The notes below the pieces were generated by a model that did no database searches, was not told the DNA's origin, and saw only the letters and a list, made by a program, of their open reading frames with translations. A stretch of 64,000 bases of DNA from Oscillospiraceae bacterium (GTDB lineage Bacteria > Bacillota > Clostridia > Oscillospirales > CAG-272). The stretch is from contig SVTR01000009.1 of the NCBI GenBank assembly GCA_015063685.1, positions 1-64,000 of the forward strand, in the 5' to 3' direction. Position numbers and translations under genes: made by a program. Below, one piece after another: positions 34,250-43,328 of the stretch (its first letter is position 1; each line of letters starts with the position of its first letter).

Positions 34250-35479
34250 ATGGCTGAAAAGAAAAATTCTCATTACTTATCGGGCAAGGAGATTCGCGCC
34301 ATTGCCAAGGCCAACCGCAAGGAAATGAATCGGTTGGAAAAGAAAAAGTACCGTAAGGCTGATGAATCCGAGTTCGTCACCGAAATGAAGGATCCCGCCA
34401 ATATTCTGGAGATCGAGGATCTGCACACCTACTTCTTTACCGATCAAGGTATCGTGAAGGCGGTCAACGGCGTGTCCTTTGACGTGCCCCGCAATTCCGT
34501 GGTGGGTGTTGTGGGCGAGTCGGGGTGCGGTAAATCTGTCACCAGTATGTCGGTGATGCGACTGCTCCAGGGTCCTCAAGGTCAGATCTATTCTGGTCAT
34601 ATCCGCTTCAATTCTCACGATTTTAAGCGTGACGCCCATGGCAACACCATCCCCACAGGGGAGAAGGACGCCAGCGGCAACCCCGTCTTTGAGATGGAGG
34701 ATAAGGTTTTTGACATTGCCGAGATGCCCATGAACGAGATCCACCGCATCCGCGGCCGTCAGATCTCTATGATCTTCCAGGAGCCCATGACCTCCCTCAA
34801 CCCCGTGTTTACCATCGGTAACCAGCTGGACGAGGTCACCTTCATCCATACCCCCGGCGCCACCAAGGAGACGGCCAAAAACCGCTCCATGGAAATGCTC
34901 AAGCTGGTGGGCATCGCTGCCCCCGAGCGTGTGTACGATTCCTTCCCCCACGAGCTGTCGGGCGGTATGCGCCAGCGTGTTATGATCTCCATGGCGTTGG
35001 CCTGTAACCCCCGCCTTATCATCGCCGATGAGCCCACCACCGCCTTGGACGTGACCATTCAGGCCCAGATCCTGGATCTGCTCCGTGACCTGAAGGACAA
35101 GATCAACGGCTCCATCCTGCTCATTACCCACGACCTGGGTGTGATCGCCGAGATGGCAGATTACGTGGTGGTCATGTACGCGGGACGGGTCATCGAGAAG
35201 GGAACCGTGCAGGAGATCTTCCGCGATCCTCGTCACCCCTATACCATCGGTCTGCAAAAATCCAAGCCCACTATGGACTCGGATTCCGATACCCTGTTCA
35301 ACATTCCCGGCAACGTGCCCAATCCCGTGAATATGCCCAACCACTGCTACTTCAAGGAGCGTTGTGACCGTTGCGTTAAGAAATGCTCGGGAGACTATCC
35401 CGGCATGGTGCAGGTGAGCCCCACCCATTTCGTGTCCTGTCATTTGTACGGAGAGGAGGTAAATCATGGAAAACACTGA
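34250..35479 (+). CDS. oppD: Oligopeptide ABC transporter ATPase (OppD type)
   Basis: A 409-residue ATPase. It has a ~48-residue Lys/Glu-rich N-terminal extension not usual in OppD, then Walker A GESGCGKS (89-96), ABC signature LSGGMRQR (from 236) and Walker B 'LIIADEPTTALD' (Asp260, Glu261), and the C-terminal oligopeptide-transporter domain with clustered Cys 'CYFKERCDRCVKKC', which in relatives can hold an Fe-S cluster. A ~35-residue insertion after Walker A ('FKRDAHGNTIPTGEKDASG') is also unusual. Its 3' end overlaps the next ATPase by 14 bases, indicating translational coupling. Confidence 0.95.
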   Translation: MAEKKNSHYLSGKEIRAIAKANRKEMNRLEKKKYRKADESEFVTEMKDPANILEIEDLHTYFFTDQGIVKAVNGVSFDVPRNSVVGVVGESGCGKSVTSMSVMRLLQGPQGQIYSGHIRFNSHDFKRDAHGNTIPTGEKDASGNPVFEMEDKVFDIAEMPMNEIHRIRGRQISMIFQEPMTSLNPVFTIGNQLDEVTFIHTPGATKETAKNRSMEMLKLVGIAAPERVYDSFPHELSGGMRQRVMISMALACNPRLIIADEPTTALDVTIQAQILDLLRDLKDKINGSILLITHDLGVIAEMADYVVVMYAGRVIEKGTVQEIFRDPRHPYTIGLQKSKPTMDSDSDTLFNIPGNVPNPVNMPNHCYFKERCDRCVKKCSGDYPGMVQVSPTHFVSCHLYGEEVNHGKH

Positions 35480-36617
35480 ACTGAAGCGGGAGCGTTTAGA
35501 AAATAACGCTGAATCCGAATCAGAAGTTTTTGATGATGCTCTCATCCAAGCAACAGAAAAGTCTGTTCAAAAACGCAAAATGGCCAGAGATATGAAGCGT
35601 CCTCCGAATCCCAAGGCGATTCTGGAGGTAAGACACCTCCGCAAGGCATTCCCCATCAAGAAGTCTCTCATGGGCAAGGTGGAGCAGGAGCTCATCGCCG
35701 TGGACGATGTTTCCTTCGTCCTTCACCCCGGTGAGACCCTGGGCATCGTAGGCGAGTCGGGCTGCGGTAAGACCACCATGGGTCGAACCATCCTGAAGCT
35801 TCACCCCTCCAGCGGCGGTCAGATCATCTTTGACGGCAAGGATATCACCAACTATAGAAATTCTCAGATGCGCTCTCTGCGCACCGAGATGCAGATCATT
35901 TTCCAGGATCCCTATTCTTCGCTGCCCCCCAGAGCAACCGTGGGAGACATTCTCTCCGAGCCTGTACGAGTGCACAAGATCGTGCCTCCCTCTGAGGTGA
36001 AGAATTACGTCTTGAAGCTCATGGAGCAGTGCGGTCTCCGCGACTATTACTACGAGCGCTACCCCCATGAGTTCTCGGGCGGTCAGCGTCAGCGTATCTG
36101 TATCGCCCGCGCGCTGTCTGTCAACCCCAAGCTGGTGGTGTGCGACGAGCCTGTGTCGGCTCTGGACGTGTCTATTCAGGCGCAGATCATCAACCTGCTC
36201 AAAAAGCTCCAGCGGGAGAGAGGACTGACCTATCTGTTCATTTCCCACGATCTGTCGGTAGTCAAGTTCATCTCGGACAAGATCGGCGTCATGTACCTGG
36301 GCTCCATGGTGGAATTTGGCGACAAGAAGGACATCTTCTCAAATCCCCTCCACCCCTACACTCAGGCGCTGTTCTCGGCCATCCCTAACCCCGATCCCGA
36401 CAAGAAAATGGAACGCATCGTACTGAAGGGCGATATTCCTTCCCCCGCCAATCCCCCCAAGGGATGCCGTTTCCACACCCGCTGTCCCCACGCTACCGAA
36501 AAGTGTAAGCATATAACTCCCATGTATCGTGAATACGGGCCTGGCCACTATGCTGCGTGCCATCTTCTGTCCGCTGATAATGATCAGCCTAAAAAGAAGA
36601 AATCCCGACAAAAATGA
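35466..36617 (+). CDS. oppF: Oligopeptide ABC transporter ATPase (OppF type)
   Basis: A 383-residue ATPase partnering the OppD-type subunit. Walker A GESGCGKT (96-103), signature 'FSGGQRQR', Walker B 'LVVCDEPVSALD', His-switch 'LFISHDLSVV', and the C-terminal Cys motif 'CRFHTRCPHATEKC'. The first ~48 residues are an acidic then basic extension before the core begins at 'ILEVRHLRKAFPI'. GGAGGT lies inside the preceding gene just before this ATG. Completes a full A-B-C-D-F importer set within 7 kb, all co-directional. Confidence 0.95.
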   Translation: MENTELKRERLENNAESESEVFDDALIQATEKSVQKRKMARDMKRPPNPKAILEVRHLRKAFPIKKSLMGKVEQELIAVDDVSFVLHPGETLGIVGESGCGKTTMGRTILKLHPSSGGQIIFDGKDITNYRNSQMRSLRTEMQIIFQDPYSSLPPRATVGDILSEPVRVHKIVPPSEVKNYVLKLMEQCGLRDYYYERYPHEFSGGQRQRICIARALSVNPKLVVCDEPVSALDVSIQAQIINLLKKLQRERGLTYLFISHDLSVVKFISDKIGVMYLGSMVEFGDKKDIFSNPLHPYTQALFSAIPNPDPDKKMERIVLKGDIPSPANPPKGCRFHTRCPHATEKCKHITPMYREYGPGHYAACHLLSADNDQPKKKKSRQK

Positions 36618-36632
36618 TGGGGATTGTTGTCT

Positions 36633-36950
36633 ATGAGTAAAAAATTCTCCGGAAACCAATGCAAAAAAAAGAAACGGGAAAAAATCACCTGGGTTGATGA
36701 CGGCTCCACGGTGGTGGATATGTCCGATGTGGGTCGAGGGCTGGGCGGAAATCGTCCGAGTAAGCCCAAGCCCACCACCAAAAGAGGCAAGCCCATGAAC
36801 CGATTCCAGGAATGTACCGCTACCTACATTGGCGCGGTGAAAATGATGTTCGGCCCTATGCTGGTGGTTTTGGGCATCATTTGTCTGGTGTTTTTGTTCC
36901 TGTGGCTCCTTTTGGGCTGGCTCAGCCCCACAATGATCGCGTTTGTCTGA
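36633..36950 (+). CDS. Small basic single-pass membrane protein, function unknown
   Basis: A 105-residue protein. The first ~60 residues are strongly basic and hydrophilic ('KKKKREKITW', 'KPKPTTKRGKP'), followed by a hydrophobic helix at ~73-97, with a short tail; predicted topology has the basic N-terminus inside. It begins 15 bases after the OppF stop; a TTG three codons earlier is an alternative start. The upstream site is weak (GGGG), so expression may rely on coupling. Position suggests an accessory to the peptide importer, but nothing in the sequence proves it. Confidence 0.6.
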   Translation: MSKKFSGNQCKKKKREKITWVDDGSTVVDMSDVGRGLGGNRPSKPKPTTKRGKPMNRFQECTATYIGAVKMMFGPMLVVLGIICLVFLFLWLLLGWLSPTMIAFV

Positions 36951-36960
36951 AGGTCACTTT

Positions 36961-37002
36961 CTAAAAACTCTCTTGCGGCTCGCTCGCCAATAGAGTTTTT
37001 AG
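36961..37002. repeat. Foldback with CTAAAAACTC ends
   Basis: Perfect 11-bp inverted repeat (36961-36971 with 36992-37002) around a 20-base GC-rich loop. The arm CTAAAAACTC matches the terminal repeats of the 161-bp element at 43329 and 55256, so it may be a minimal relative. It lies between the importer operon and the next gene and may act as terminator, although no T-run follows. Confidence 0.6.
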
Positions 37003-37053
37003 AGGCTCCCTGAAGAGTACCCCTGAAATTTTTTAATAAGAGAGGAACATACG

Positions 37054-39417
37054 ATGAAAAGAAGCATCAAATGTCTGTCCTTGATCATGGCGCTGGCCAT
37101 GGTGCTCGGTCTCTTTGCCATGCTGGCGGTATCTGCCGTGGATCCTATCACAGGCGCTCAGACCATCTATTCCGAAAATATCATGCTGAACGGTGAGGAC
37201 ACCGGCGTGACCCTCACCCAGATGATCCTTACCTCCGGCTCCAAGTACAGCCTTTCCCGTGAGGGCCTTTTGAACGTCATTGACCTGAACGACGCCGAGG
37301 GCGTTACCATGAAGGTTCTCAATGGCGGCAGCTACAACTGGAGCAAGGCTACCATGGGTAAGTCTGCACAGAAGTACAACGAAACCCATGACGATTCCAC
37401 CGTCATCGCCGCCGTCAACGGCGACCCCTGGCTGGTCTACCATACCGACTACGACGGAGACGGCAAGGCCGAGACCGGCGAGTCTGTCAAGCACGTGTCT
37501 GTATCCAGAGGCTTGCAGATCATTGAAGGCGAGGTTTGGGCAACGCCCCAGATCAGCGATGAGAACTTCTTGACGAAGAGCGATTACTATGAGCGCGGCA
37601 CCCCTGCGGCTCAGGGTCCTGTGTTTGCCGTCCTGTCCGATGGCTCCTATATGATCGGCAAGCCCAACGTAACTCTCAAGATGACCAATGATAGCGAGAA
37701 TATTTACACCGTGGTGCAGGGTCTTAACCGTCTTCCCGCACCCAACTCTATCATTATTTATAACTATCGCGGCGGCGACGTCTCCATGGCTTATGCTGAT
37801 GCTTATGAGATGTACGTTGAGACTGATGACGCCGCCTTCACCCTGACGGGCAAGGTTACGGGTAAGATCACCAAGATTTTTGAGAGTGGTGACACCTCCG
37901 AGCGTCCTGCCATTACCGAAAATATCGTCGTGGTCTCCGCTCGCGGCAGAGCCATCAATAACCTTCAGGGTAAGTATGCTGTGGGTGATCAGGTGTCCCT
38001 TACCTGTACCGTGAGCAATGATGGTATGAGTGCCGCGCAAAAGGCCAAGTGGCCCATGGTCACCGAAGCTATTGGCGGCTTCTTCACCCTCATTGAGAAC
38101 GGTCGCTATACCGGTCAGCAGACCAACACCACCAAGTACCCTTGCTCCATCGTGGGTCTCCGCGAGGATGGCACGCCTCTGTTGATCTCCACCACCCCCA
38201 GCGAGGATGGCTCCCGTGCCTCCTGTACCATGGAGGATCTGTCCCGTCTTTGCGAGGAGCTGGGGCTCAAGACGTCCATCCTTTTTGACGGCGGTGGCTC
38301 TACCACTATGGTGTCTCTGTCCGGCGACTATTACGTCCGCAGATCGGCTGCCGTGGATGGCGCCAACAGCGTCCGTCCCGTGCTCAACGGCCTGGCTGTT
38401 GTTTATGAAGGTGTAGATGCGGCTCCCGGAAATATGGAGTCCTACAATACCGCCTTCCTGCCCGATCCCGAGGGTGGCTACGCCCCCGATGATATCGCTC
38501 CCGAGGAGCCTGATCCCGAGGATGCCGTAAAGCACTGCACGGCCTCCTATTCCTACCGTTATATCGCTGACGTGGGTAACATCAACGGCGCAGAGTATAC
38601 CGATCTGATCGGCATGCGCGATCCCAATTACAGTTCCTCCTGGACCACCGAGGAAAAGCTGGCCTCTATTCAGCCTGCCGTGCTGACCGACAGCATCACC
38701 GCCGTGGACGGCAAGGTGGTCATCTCCGGTTGGGCGCTGGTCAACGGCGGTCAGGGCGATCTCTACTGGTCCCTGGATGGGGAGACCTGGTATCCTTGTA
38801 CCGACGTGACCCGTTCCGATATCAGCAACGAGCAGGCCCAGACGGCCGGTGTGACCGGTAATCTGAATTCTGTCAGCGCCACGGATGCGGGCTTTGCCAA
38901 CACGACGGCGGATATCTCGGCGCAGGCTGGCCAGACCGTGACCCTTCGCTTTGCCATGGCTGCCGCTCACGATACCAGCAAGCTGGCCCACTTCCTGACC
39001 ATTGAAAGCGTTGTGGTGCCCGAGGCTGAAACCGAAACCGATGCCATTACCGAGCTGCCCACCGAGCCTGAGACCGAGCCCGAAACCGAGCCTTCCGCTG
39101 AAACTGAGGCTGAGACCGAAGCTATCACCGAGGCCGAGACTCTCGCTGAGACTGAAATAATCACCGAGGCTGAGACCGAAGCCGCCACCGAAGGAAAGAC
39201 AGAGGTTGCCACTGAGGGTAAGACGGAGGCCGAGACCGAGTCGAAAACCGAAGCGTCCGACACTTCTGCTGCAACCGGCGCGGCTACTTCCGCCGGAACG
39301 ACCGTCGGAACCGATGCCTCCGAAAATGGCGGATGCGCTTCTTCCGCCCTTCTGAGTGCTTTCGGCATCGTGCTTTTGGCCGGTAGCGTTTTGGTTCTGA
39401 AAAAGAAGGAAGACTGA
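37054..39417 (+). CDS. Secreted NAGPA-type phosphodiester glycosidase with C-terminal GGC anchor
   Basis: A 787-residue exported protein; AGAGAGGA precedes the ATG. Signal peptide 1-28 (VSA), no lipobox. Residues ~60-455 match the phosphodiester glycosidase (NAGPA/DUF2233) family: 'DDSTVIAAVNGDPW', 'GRAINNLQGKYAVGDQV', 'TEAIGGFFTLIENGR', 'YPCSIVGLREDGT' and the signature 'ILFDGGGSTTMV' near 410. Such enzymes cleave sugar-phosphate diesters, for example in wall teichoic acid or exopolysaccharide. Residues ~480-655 form an uncharacterised beta-sandwich. A Glu/Thr repeat linker precedes a Gly-Gly-Cys, hydrophobic helix and LKKKED tail, as in two other proteins of this window. Likely wall- or membrane-attached. 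Confidence 0.88.
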   Translation: MKRSIKCLSLIMALAMVLGLFAMLAVSAVDPITGAQTIYSENIMLNGEDTGVTLTQMILTSGSKYSLSREGLLNVIDLNDAEGVTMKVLNGGSYNWSKATMGKSAQKYNETHDDSTVIAAVNGDPWLVYHTDYDGDGKAETGESVKHVSVSRGLQIIEGEVWATPQISDENFLTKSDYYERGTPAAQGPVFAVLSDGSYMIGKPNVTLKMTNDSENIYTVVQGLNRLPAPNSIIIYNYRGGDVSMAYADAYEMYVETDDAAFTLTGKVTGKITKIFESGDTSERPAITENIVVVSARGRAINNLQGKYAVGDQVSLTCTVSNDGMSAAQKAKWPMVTEAIGGFFTLIENGRYTGQQTNTTKYPCSIVGLREDGTPLLISTTPSEDGSRASCTMEDLSRLCEELGLKTSILFDGGGSTTMVSLSGDYYVRRSAAVDGANSVRPVLNGLAVVYEGVDAAPGNMESYNTAFLPDPEGGYAPDDIAPEEPDPEDAVKHCTASYSYRYIADVGNINGAEYTDLIGMRDPNYSSSWTTEEKLASIQPAVLTDSITAVDGKVVISGWALVNGGQGDLYWSLDGETWYPCTDVTRSDISNEQAQTAGVTGNLNSVSATDAGFANTTADISAQAGQTVTLRFAMAAAHDTSKLAHFLTIESVVVPEAETETDAITELPTEPETEPETEPSAETEAETEAITEAETLAETEIITEAETEAATEGKTEVATEGKTEAETESKTEASDTSAATGAATSAGTTVGTDASENGGCASSALLSAFGIVLLAGSVLVLKKKED

Positions 39418-39507
39418 TCCTTACAAAAGACTTGCGCTTCCTGTGAGCTTTTGAGCAGCCGTGGTTTCTGCGGTTGTGGCAAAAGCTCTGCTAAAAAGCA
39501 AAACAAA

Positions 39508-39541
39508 AAACTGGCGCCGCCCTAAGGGCGGCGTCAGTTTT
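39508..39541. terminator. Bidirectional intrinsic terminator
   Basis: GC-rich stem (39508-39522 with 39526-39540, one mismatch) with A-run before and T-run after, between convergent genes. Confidence 0.9.
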
Positions 39542-39596
39542 GCTTTCGGGAATAGATTCGTCAGGGTAACGGTTTGCGGAGGTCAGGAATGTGGGG

Positions 39597-40883
39597 TTAT
39601 GTGCGTCCCTTTTTCCGTCCTATCAGGGCCAACGCGATACCCAGTATCACCGCTACCGCAAGGGCGGCCAGGAAGATGTTGACGTTGGGCACGAAGGAGG
39701 CGGTACCGTCGTTCCCAACGATGGTCTCGGCGTTGGACAGCACCGTTTTGCCGATCCAAGGACCGACCACACCGGGAATCAGGACTTGAGAGAAGATGCG
39801 CACACCCTGGAACATACCCGACTTGCCCGCAGGGGTCAGCTCGCGGATCTTGGCGCCGAATACCGCCATGCCCGCCAGGTAACCGCACATCATGAGAAGG
39901 GAGCCCACAAACACAAGGGCGGTGGTCTTGAAGATAAACAAGAGGACATATCCCGCCGCCAGCCACAAAAGGCTCAACCATGAGGAGAAGGAGAAGCCTT
40001 TTTTGTCGTAGACCTTACCCCACAGCGCGGTGACCACCGAGGCCAGCACGATGGCCGGGGCCATGATAAAGACGTAGTCCTTCATGCCAAGAGAGACCTC
40101 ATAGTAAAGAATGAGATAAGGCATAAAGATCTGGATGGAGATGTTGAACAGAACAAAGGCGATGAGGTAGAGGTACAGGGAGGGATTGGCTTTTACCGTG
40201 GAGGGCAGGAACCCGTGGATAACGGTTTTGAAATATCCCTCCTTGGCGGGAGCAAGTGTTGGCTCCTTGATGATGAAGCAGCCCACGATGCCCACCACAA
40301 TGACCACGCCGCCGATGATGGCAAAGATGTAGGTCCAGCTGGATGCCAGGTTCAGATCAAAAAACATAAATCCGCCGAAGACCGCGAGGATGGCCACCAA
40401 GGGCATCATGGCGTTGATGCCTTCGGCACCACCCCGATTGGTGTCGTCGGTGCTGTCGGTGAGCCAGGCGTTGAAGGCGGCATCGTTGGCGGTAGAGCCG
40501 AAGAAGGTCATAACACAGTCAAGGACAATGACCAGAGACACGCCCACCGCCGCCGCGGAAGCCGCCATGGGGAAGACCGACTTGATCCAGCCCTCTTTGA
40601 GAAAAATAAAACAGAGAATAGACACACCCCAAAGGATGTAGCCGCCCGAGATAAAGACTTTCCGCTTGCCCAGCTTGTCGGACAGAGCACCCATGAACAC
40701 CGTCGTCAAGGTGGCGGCAACCGCGCTGGCGGCTACCATGGCAGAGATATCGGCGGCGGAGGCGTTGAACATTTTGTAGATAAACACGTTGAGGTACATA
40801 TTTTCCACGACCCAGGCGATCTGACCCACCAGGCTGAAAAGGGTGAGAGCGATCCAAAAGCGGGGGGAGAGCTTGGTTTTCAT
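39597..40883 (-). CDS. MFS transporter (SLC45/sugar-type)
   Basis: A 428-residue polytopic protein with about 12 hydrophobic segments. ATG 40883 (AAAGGA 9-10 bases upstream) begins 'MKTKLSPRFWIALTLFSLVGQIAWVVENMYLN', characteristic of the SLC45-like MFS family of gut Clostridia; the A-motif-like loop is 'GALSDKLGKRK' after TM2. Central cytoplasmic loop 'KEPTLAPAKEGYF'. Has its own consensus promoter and convergent terminator, so monocistronic. Substrate is probably a sugar or small organic molecule; not determinable here. Confidence 0.88.
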   Translation of the reverse strand: MKTKLSPRFWIALTLFSLVGQIAWVVENMYLNVFIYKMFNASAADISAMVAASAVAATLTTVFMGALSDKLGKRKVFISGGYILWGVSILCFIFLKEGWIKSVFPMAASAAAVGVSLVIVLDCVMTFFGSTANDAAFNAWLTDSTDDTNRGGAEGINAMMPLVAILAVFGGFMFFDLNLASSWTYIFAIIGGVVIVVGIVGCFIIKEPTLAPAKEGYFKTVIHGFLPSTVKANPSLYLYLIAFVLFNISIQIFMPYLILYYEVSLGMKDYVFIMAPAIVLASVVTALWGKVYDKKGFSFSSWLSLLWLAAGYVLLFIFKTTALVFVGSLLMMCGYLAGMAVFGAKIRELTPAGKSGMFQGVRIFSQVLIPGVVGPWIGKTVLSNAETIVGNDGTASFVPNVNIFLAALAVAVILGIALALIGRKKGRT

Positions 40884-40925
40884 ATGTATATATCCTTTCG
40901 TGGGGAGGTTTTGGGTTCTTTTTTG

Positions 40926-40954
40926 ATTATAACATATTTTCATACCCGCGTCAA
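40926..40954 (-). promoter_or_regulatory. Sigma-A promoter of MFS gene
   Basis: Minus-strand TTGACG (40949-40954), 17-bp spacer, TATAAT (40926-40931). Confidence 0.8.
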
Positions 40955-40987
40955 TACCACAAAGGGGGACAAGGAAAATGAAAAAAG

Positions 40988-41016
40988 TGCCGGCTCACCT
41001 CAGAGGTGAGCCGGCA
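40988..41016 (-). terminator. Intrinsic terminator of lipoprotein 41053-42312
   Basis: Perfect 13-bp stem (40988-41000 with 41004-41016); minus-strand exit is CTTTTTTCATTTT. Confidence 0.93.
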
Positions 41017-41052
41017 TATTCGGCATAGCCGCATAGCACAAAGCGTATGGGA

Positions 41053-42312
41053 TTATTCGGAGAAGGGCTTGGTGACCACGGTGGTGCCGTAATCGGTACA
41101 GGTCGTAATACCCACGGCGGTTTCCTTGGCGGAAACCACAGAGTCACCCTCGGCCACCTCAAACTCTACGTCAATGTCCATTCTCATGCCGGACAGAACG
41201 CCTTCGGAAACGTAGTACTCGGCGAACATGTCGATGTCCATATCGGGCAGGATGCCGAGACCGGCCATGCTACCCATGACCTGATTGAAGTAGAGCTCTG
41301 CGTTTTCGTCCTCCAGGGCGAAGCCGTAGTTGGTCTTTGTGAAGTAGGTGTAGTCAAGGTACTGGTCGTGGAAGGGGGTCAGCTGATCCAGGCTGGTGAA
41401 GCCGATGTTGCGCAGATCGGTGGGCATCCACTCGTCACTCTTAGGATCGGTCTTGACGTAGCAAACAAGCTTGCCGTCAACCTCCTCCAGGTAAGCGTAG
41501 ATGGTGCTGGTGCTGGTTTTGCCGTCCTGCTTGGACTCGATAACCTGCTCAAGATAGACCTTGCCGTCAGCGTGCTTGATGAGCTGTCGGGTATTCATCT
41601 CCATGGTCATGTTAACAGCTTGGCCGTTTTCGGTGCCCTGCATATCTACGGTGAGCTCCATAGAGTGCTCCATGGTGCAGTTCTTGTACTTCTCTGCGTT
41701 GAAAACAGAGTTGTAATAGCTCTGAGAAATGGTGTCACCGGTGATGGGAGCGGGGGTGAAGTACTTCCAATCGACGGTGTACTTGATAACGTAGACCGTG
41801 ACCTTCTTGTTCTTGTTCAGCTTGTCGGACTTGAGCTGATCGTAGGACAACCCATTGCCGGACATTGCGTCAGCATCCTCGGACAGCGCGTAGGAGACCT
41901 CGTATTCCTCTACGGCCACCATGTCCTCCAGGAAATCCTCGGGGATCTTCAGGGAAGAAATTTCCTTCTTGGAAAGCTCTCCCTTGGATTCGGTATCCAG
42001 AACCACGGCATCTGCTTGGCCGGCGACCTCTTCAAAAATGTAAGCCTCTACGGCGTCTTCAGGGGTGTCGTAGGACTTTTCGGACACAGCGCCCTCAAAG
42101 GTCTCGGATACGCCGCCGATGCCGTCGATGAACTCGTTTCGCTCCTTGTTGTCCCCGTCGTCCTCGTCGTCCTTGTCATTCTTGTCCTTGTTGCCCATAA
42201 GATCCATGTAGTCTTCGATGAAGCTACAGGAGGTAAAGGAAACAACGGCAAAGATCATGGACAATGCCAGCAGAAGGGAAAGCAGGGTTTTAAGCGTGAT
42301 GATTTTCTTCAT
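41053..42312 (-). CDS. Secreted lipoprotein, unknown family
   Basis: A 419-residue exported protein; AAGGAG lies upstream of ATG 42312. Lipobox FTSC gives Cys29. Residues ~36-60 are extremely charged (NKDKNDKDDEDDGDNKER). The remainder is mixed alpha/beta with 'TMEHSMELTVDMQGTENGQAVNMTMEMNTRQLIKHADGKVYLEQ', reminiscent of lipoproteins with LolA/LppX-like curved sheets, but I cannot name a family. Flanked by its own promoter and terminator. Function unknown. Confidence 0.75.
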   Translation of the reverse strand: MKKIITLKTLLSLLLALSMIFAVVSFTSCSFIEDYMDLMGNKDKNDKDDEDDGDNKERNEFIDGIGGVSETFEGAVSEKSYDTPEDAVEAYIFEEVAGQADAVVLDTESKGELSKKEISSLKIPEDFLEDMVAVEEYEVSYALSEDADAMSGNGLSYDQLKSDKLNKNKKVTVYVIKYTVDWKYFTPAPITGDTISQSYYNSVFNAEKYKNCTMEHSMELTVDMQGTENGQAVNMTMEMNTRQLIKHADGKVYLEQVIESKQDGKTSTSTIYAYLEEVDGKLVCYVKTDPKSDEWMPTDLRNIGFTSLDQLTPFHDQYLDYTYFTKTNYGFALEDENAELYFNQVMGSMAGLGILPDMDIDMFAEYYVSEGVLSGMRMDIDVEFEVAEGDSVVSAKETAVGITTCTDYGTTVVTKPFSE

Positions 42313-42366
42313 GATTTAATTCTCTCCTTGTCATGTATGATCTCATAAAGTGAAAGATCAAGGCAT

Positions 42367-42395
42367 ATTGTACGCTCTTTTTTTTGATTTGTCAA
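42367..42395 (-). promoter_or_regulatory. Sigma-A promoter of lipoprotein 41053-42312
   Basis: Minus-strand TTGACA (42390-42395), 17-bp spacer, TACAAT (42367-42372). Confidence 0.8.
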
Positions 42396-42465
42396 GAGGT
42401 TTTTGAAATTTTGCGGATTGGCGCATCGTAAAGTGATAAAAATTGACAAGAGGCGCGAGGCTCCC

Positions 42466-43182
42466 TCAAAATTTGATGGAATTGTGATACCCTGTCAAAA
42501 TCCCCTCGCGGTAAAGATGAGCGTCGTTGGAGGTCTGGAGCACCTGGGGGTATACGTATTGCCCCCGGGTTTCAAAATTGATAACGCTCATGGAGCTGTG
42601 GCTGAAATCGAAGTGGGTGGCGAAAATAGGGTAGGGAATGTCCAGCATACTGCTGAAAAAGGCTATGCCAAAGCCTTGGTGAGCAAAAAGCGCCACCCGG
42701 TCGCGGTTGGGCTTTACCACCTCGTAGCGAGAATTTTCTCTGTCGTGACGATAACCAAGAGAGAGGAAAAATTCATCTACGGCGGTATTGACGCGCTCCA
42801 CGCCTCGGGCAAAATCATAGGCTGCCAGCTGGGGATGCTCGTACCATTTGTCATCCAGCTTTCTTACCTCAGGAGAGCGGAAGATCTCCAGAATGCGGTT
42901 GTCATAGAAGCACCAGGTGCGGCCGTGCACAGGATGAGGAACGCCGAAATCCCGCATGGCGAGGCCCTCTTCGGCCCAGTCGCAGAGGGTGATCTCCTTG
43001 TGAAGCAGATCGCATATGGGCTTGGCGGTCTGCATGGCGCGGTTGGAGGGAGAGGAGAAGACCCGATCGATACCATGTATACAGAGTCGCTTGGCTAAAG
43101 CCTTGGCTTGCTCCTGTCCCAGGGGAGTCAGAGAATCGGGATTGTAGATGGGTTCACCGTGACGGACGTAATAGAATAGCAT
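42466..43182 (-). CDS. Histidine phosphatase (phosphoglycerate mutase-like) family protein
   Basis: A 238-residue cytoplasmic protein. The N-terminal 'MLFYYVRHGEP' carries the phospho-accepting His of the RHG motif; 'SSPSNRAMQTAKPI' supplies the second Arg; 'VALFAHQGFG' carries the second catalytic His, with Gln in place of the more usual Gly/Glu context. AAAGGAGG is 6 bases before ATG 43182, which starts directly at the family N-terminus. The centre contains a ~60-residue insertion ('HPVHGRTWCFYDNRIL...') compared with minimal members. Substrate could be a phosphosugar, cobalamin or phosphoprotein; not determinable. Confidence 0.9.
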   Translation of the reverse strand: MLFYYVRHGEPIYNPDSLTPLGQEQAKALAKRLCIHGIDRVFSSPSNRAMQTAKPICDLLHKEITLCDWAEEGLAMRDFGVPHPVHGRTWCFYDNRILEIFRSPEVRKLDDKWYEHPQLAAYDFARGVERVNTAVDEFFLSLGYRHDRENSRYEVVKPNRDRVALFAHQGFGIAFFSSMLDIPYPIFATHFDFSHSSMSVINFETRGQYVYPQVLQTSNDAHLYREGILTGYHNSIKF

Positions 43183-43251
43183 GAGGGGCCTCCTTTGATA
43201 GGGATGATGGAAAAGGAAATCTTGATGGTAAGCATTTTTTTGTCGTCCTCT

Positions 43252-43280
43252 ATTATAGCACAAAACGGAGAAGCTGTCAA
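43252..43280 (-). promoter_or_regulatory. Sigma-A promoter of histidine phosphatase gene
   Basis: Minus-strand perfect TTGACA (43275-43280), 17-bp spacer, TATAAT (43252-43257). Confidence 0.88.
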
Positions 43281-43295
43281 TTCCGGGATAGAAAA

Positions 43296-43315
43296 AGCCA
43301 CCCCGAAGGGTGGCT
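43296..43315 (-). terminator. Intrinsic terminator, probably of the XRE/TPR gene
   Basis: 8-bp stem (43296-43303 with 43308-43315) with CGAA loop and minus-strand TTTTTC exit. It lies 236 bases past the stop of the gene at 43551, with the 161-bp element in between. Confidence 0.8.
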
Positions 43316-43328
43316 CTGTTGGATAATT

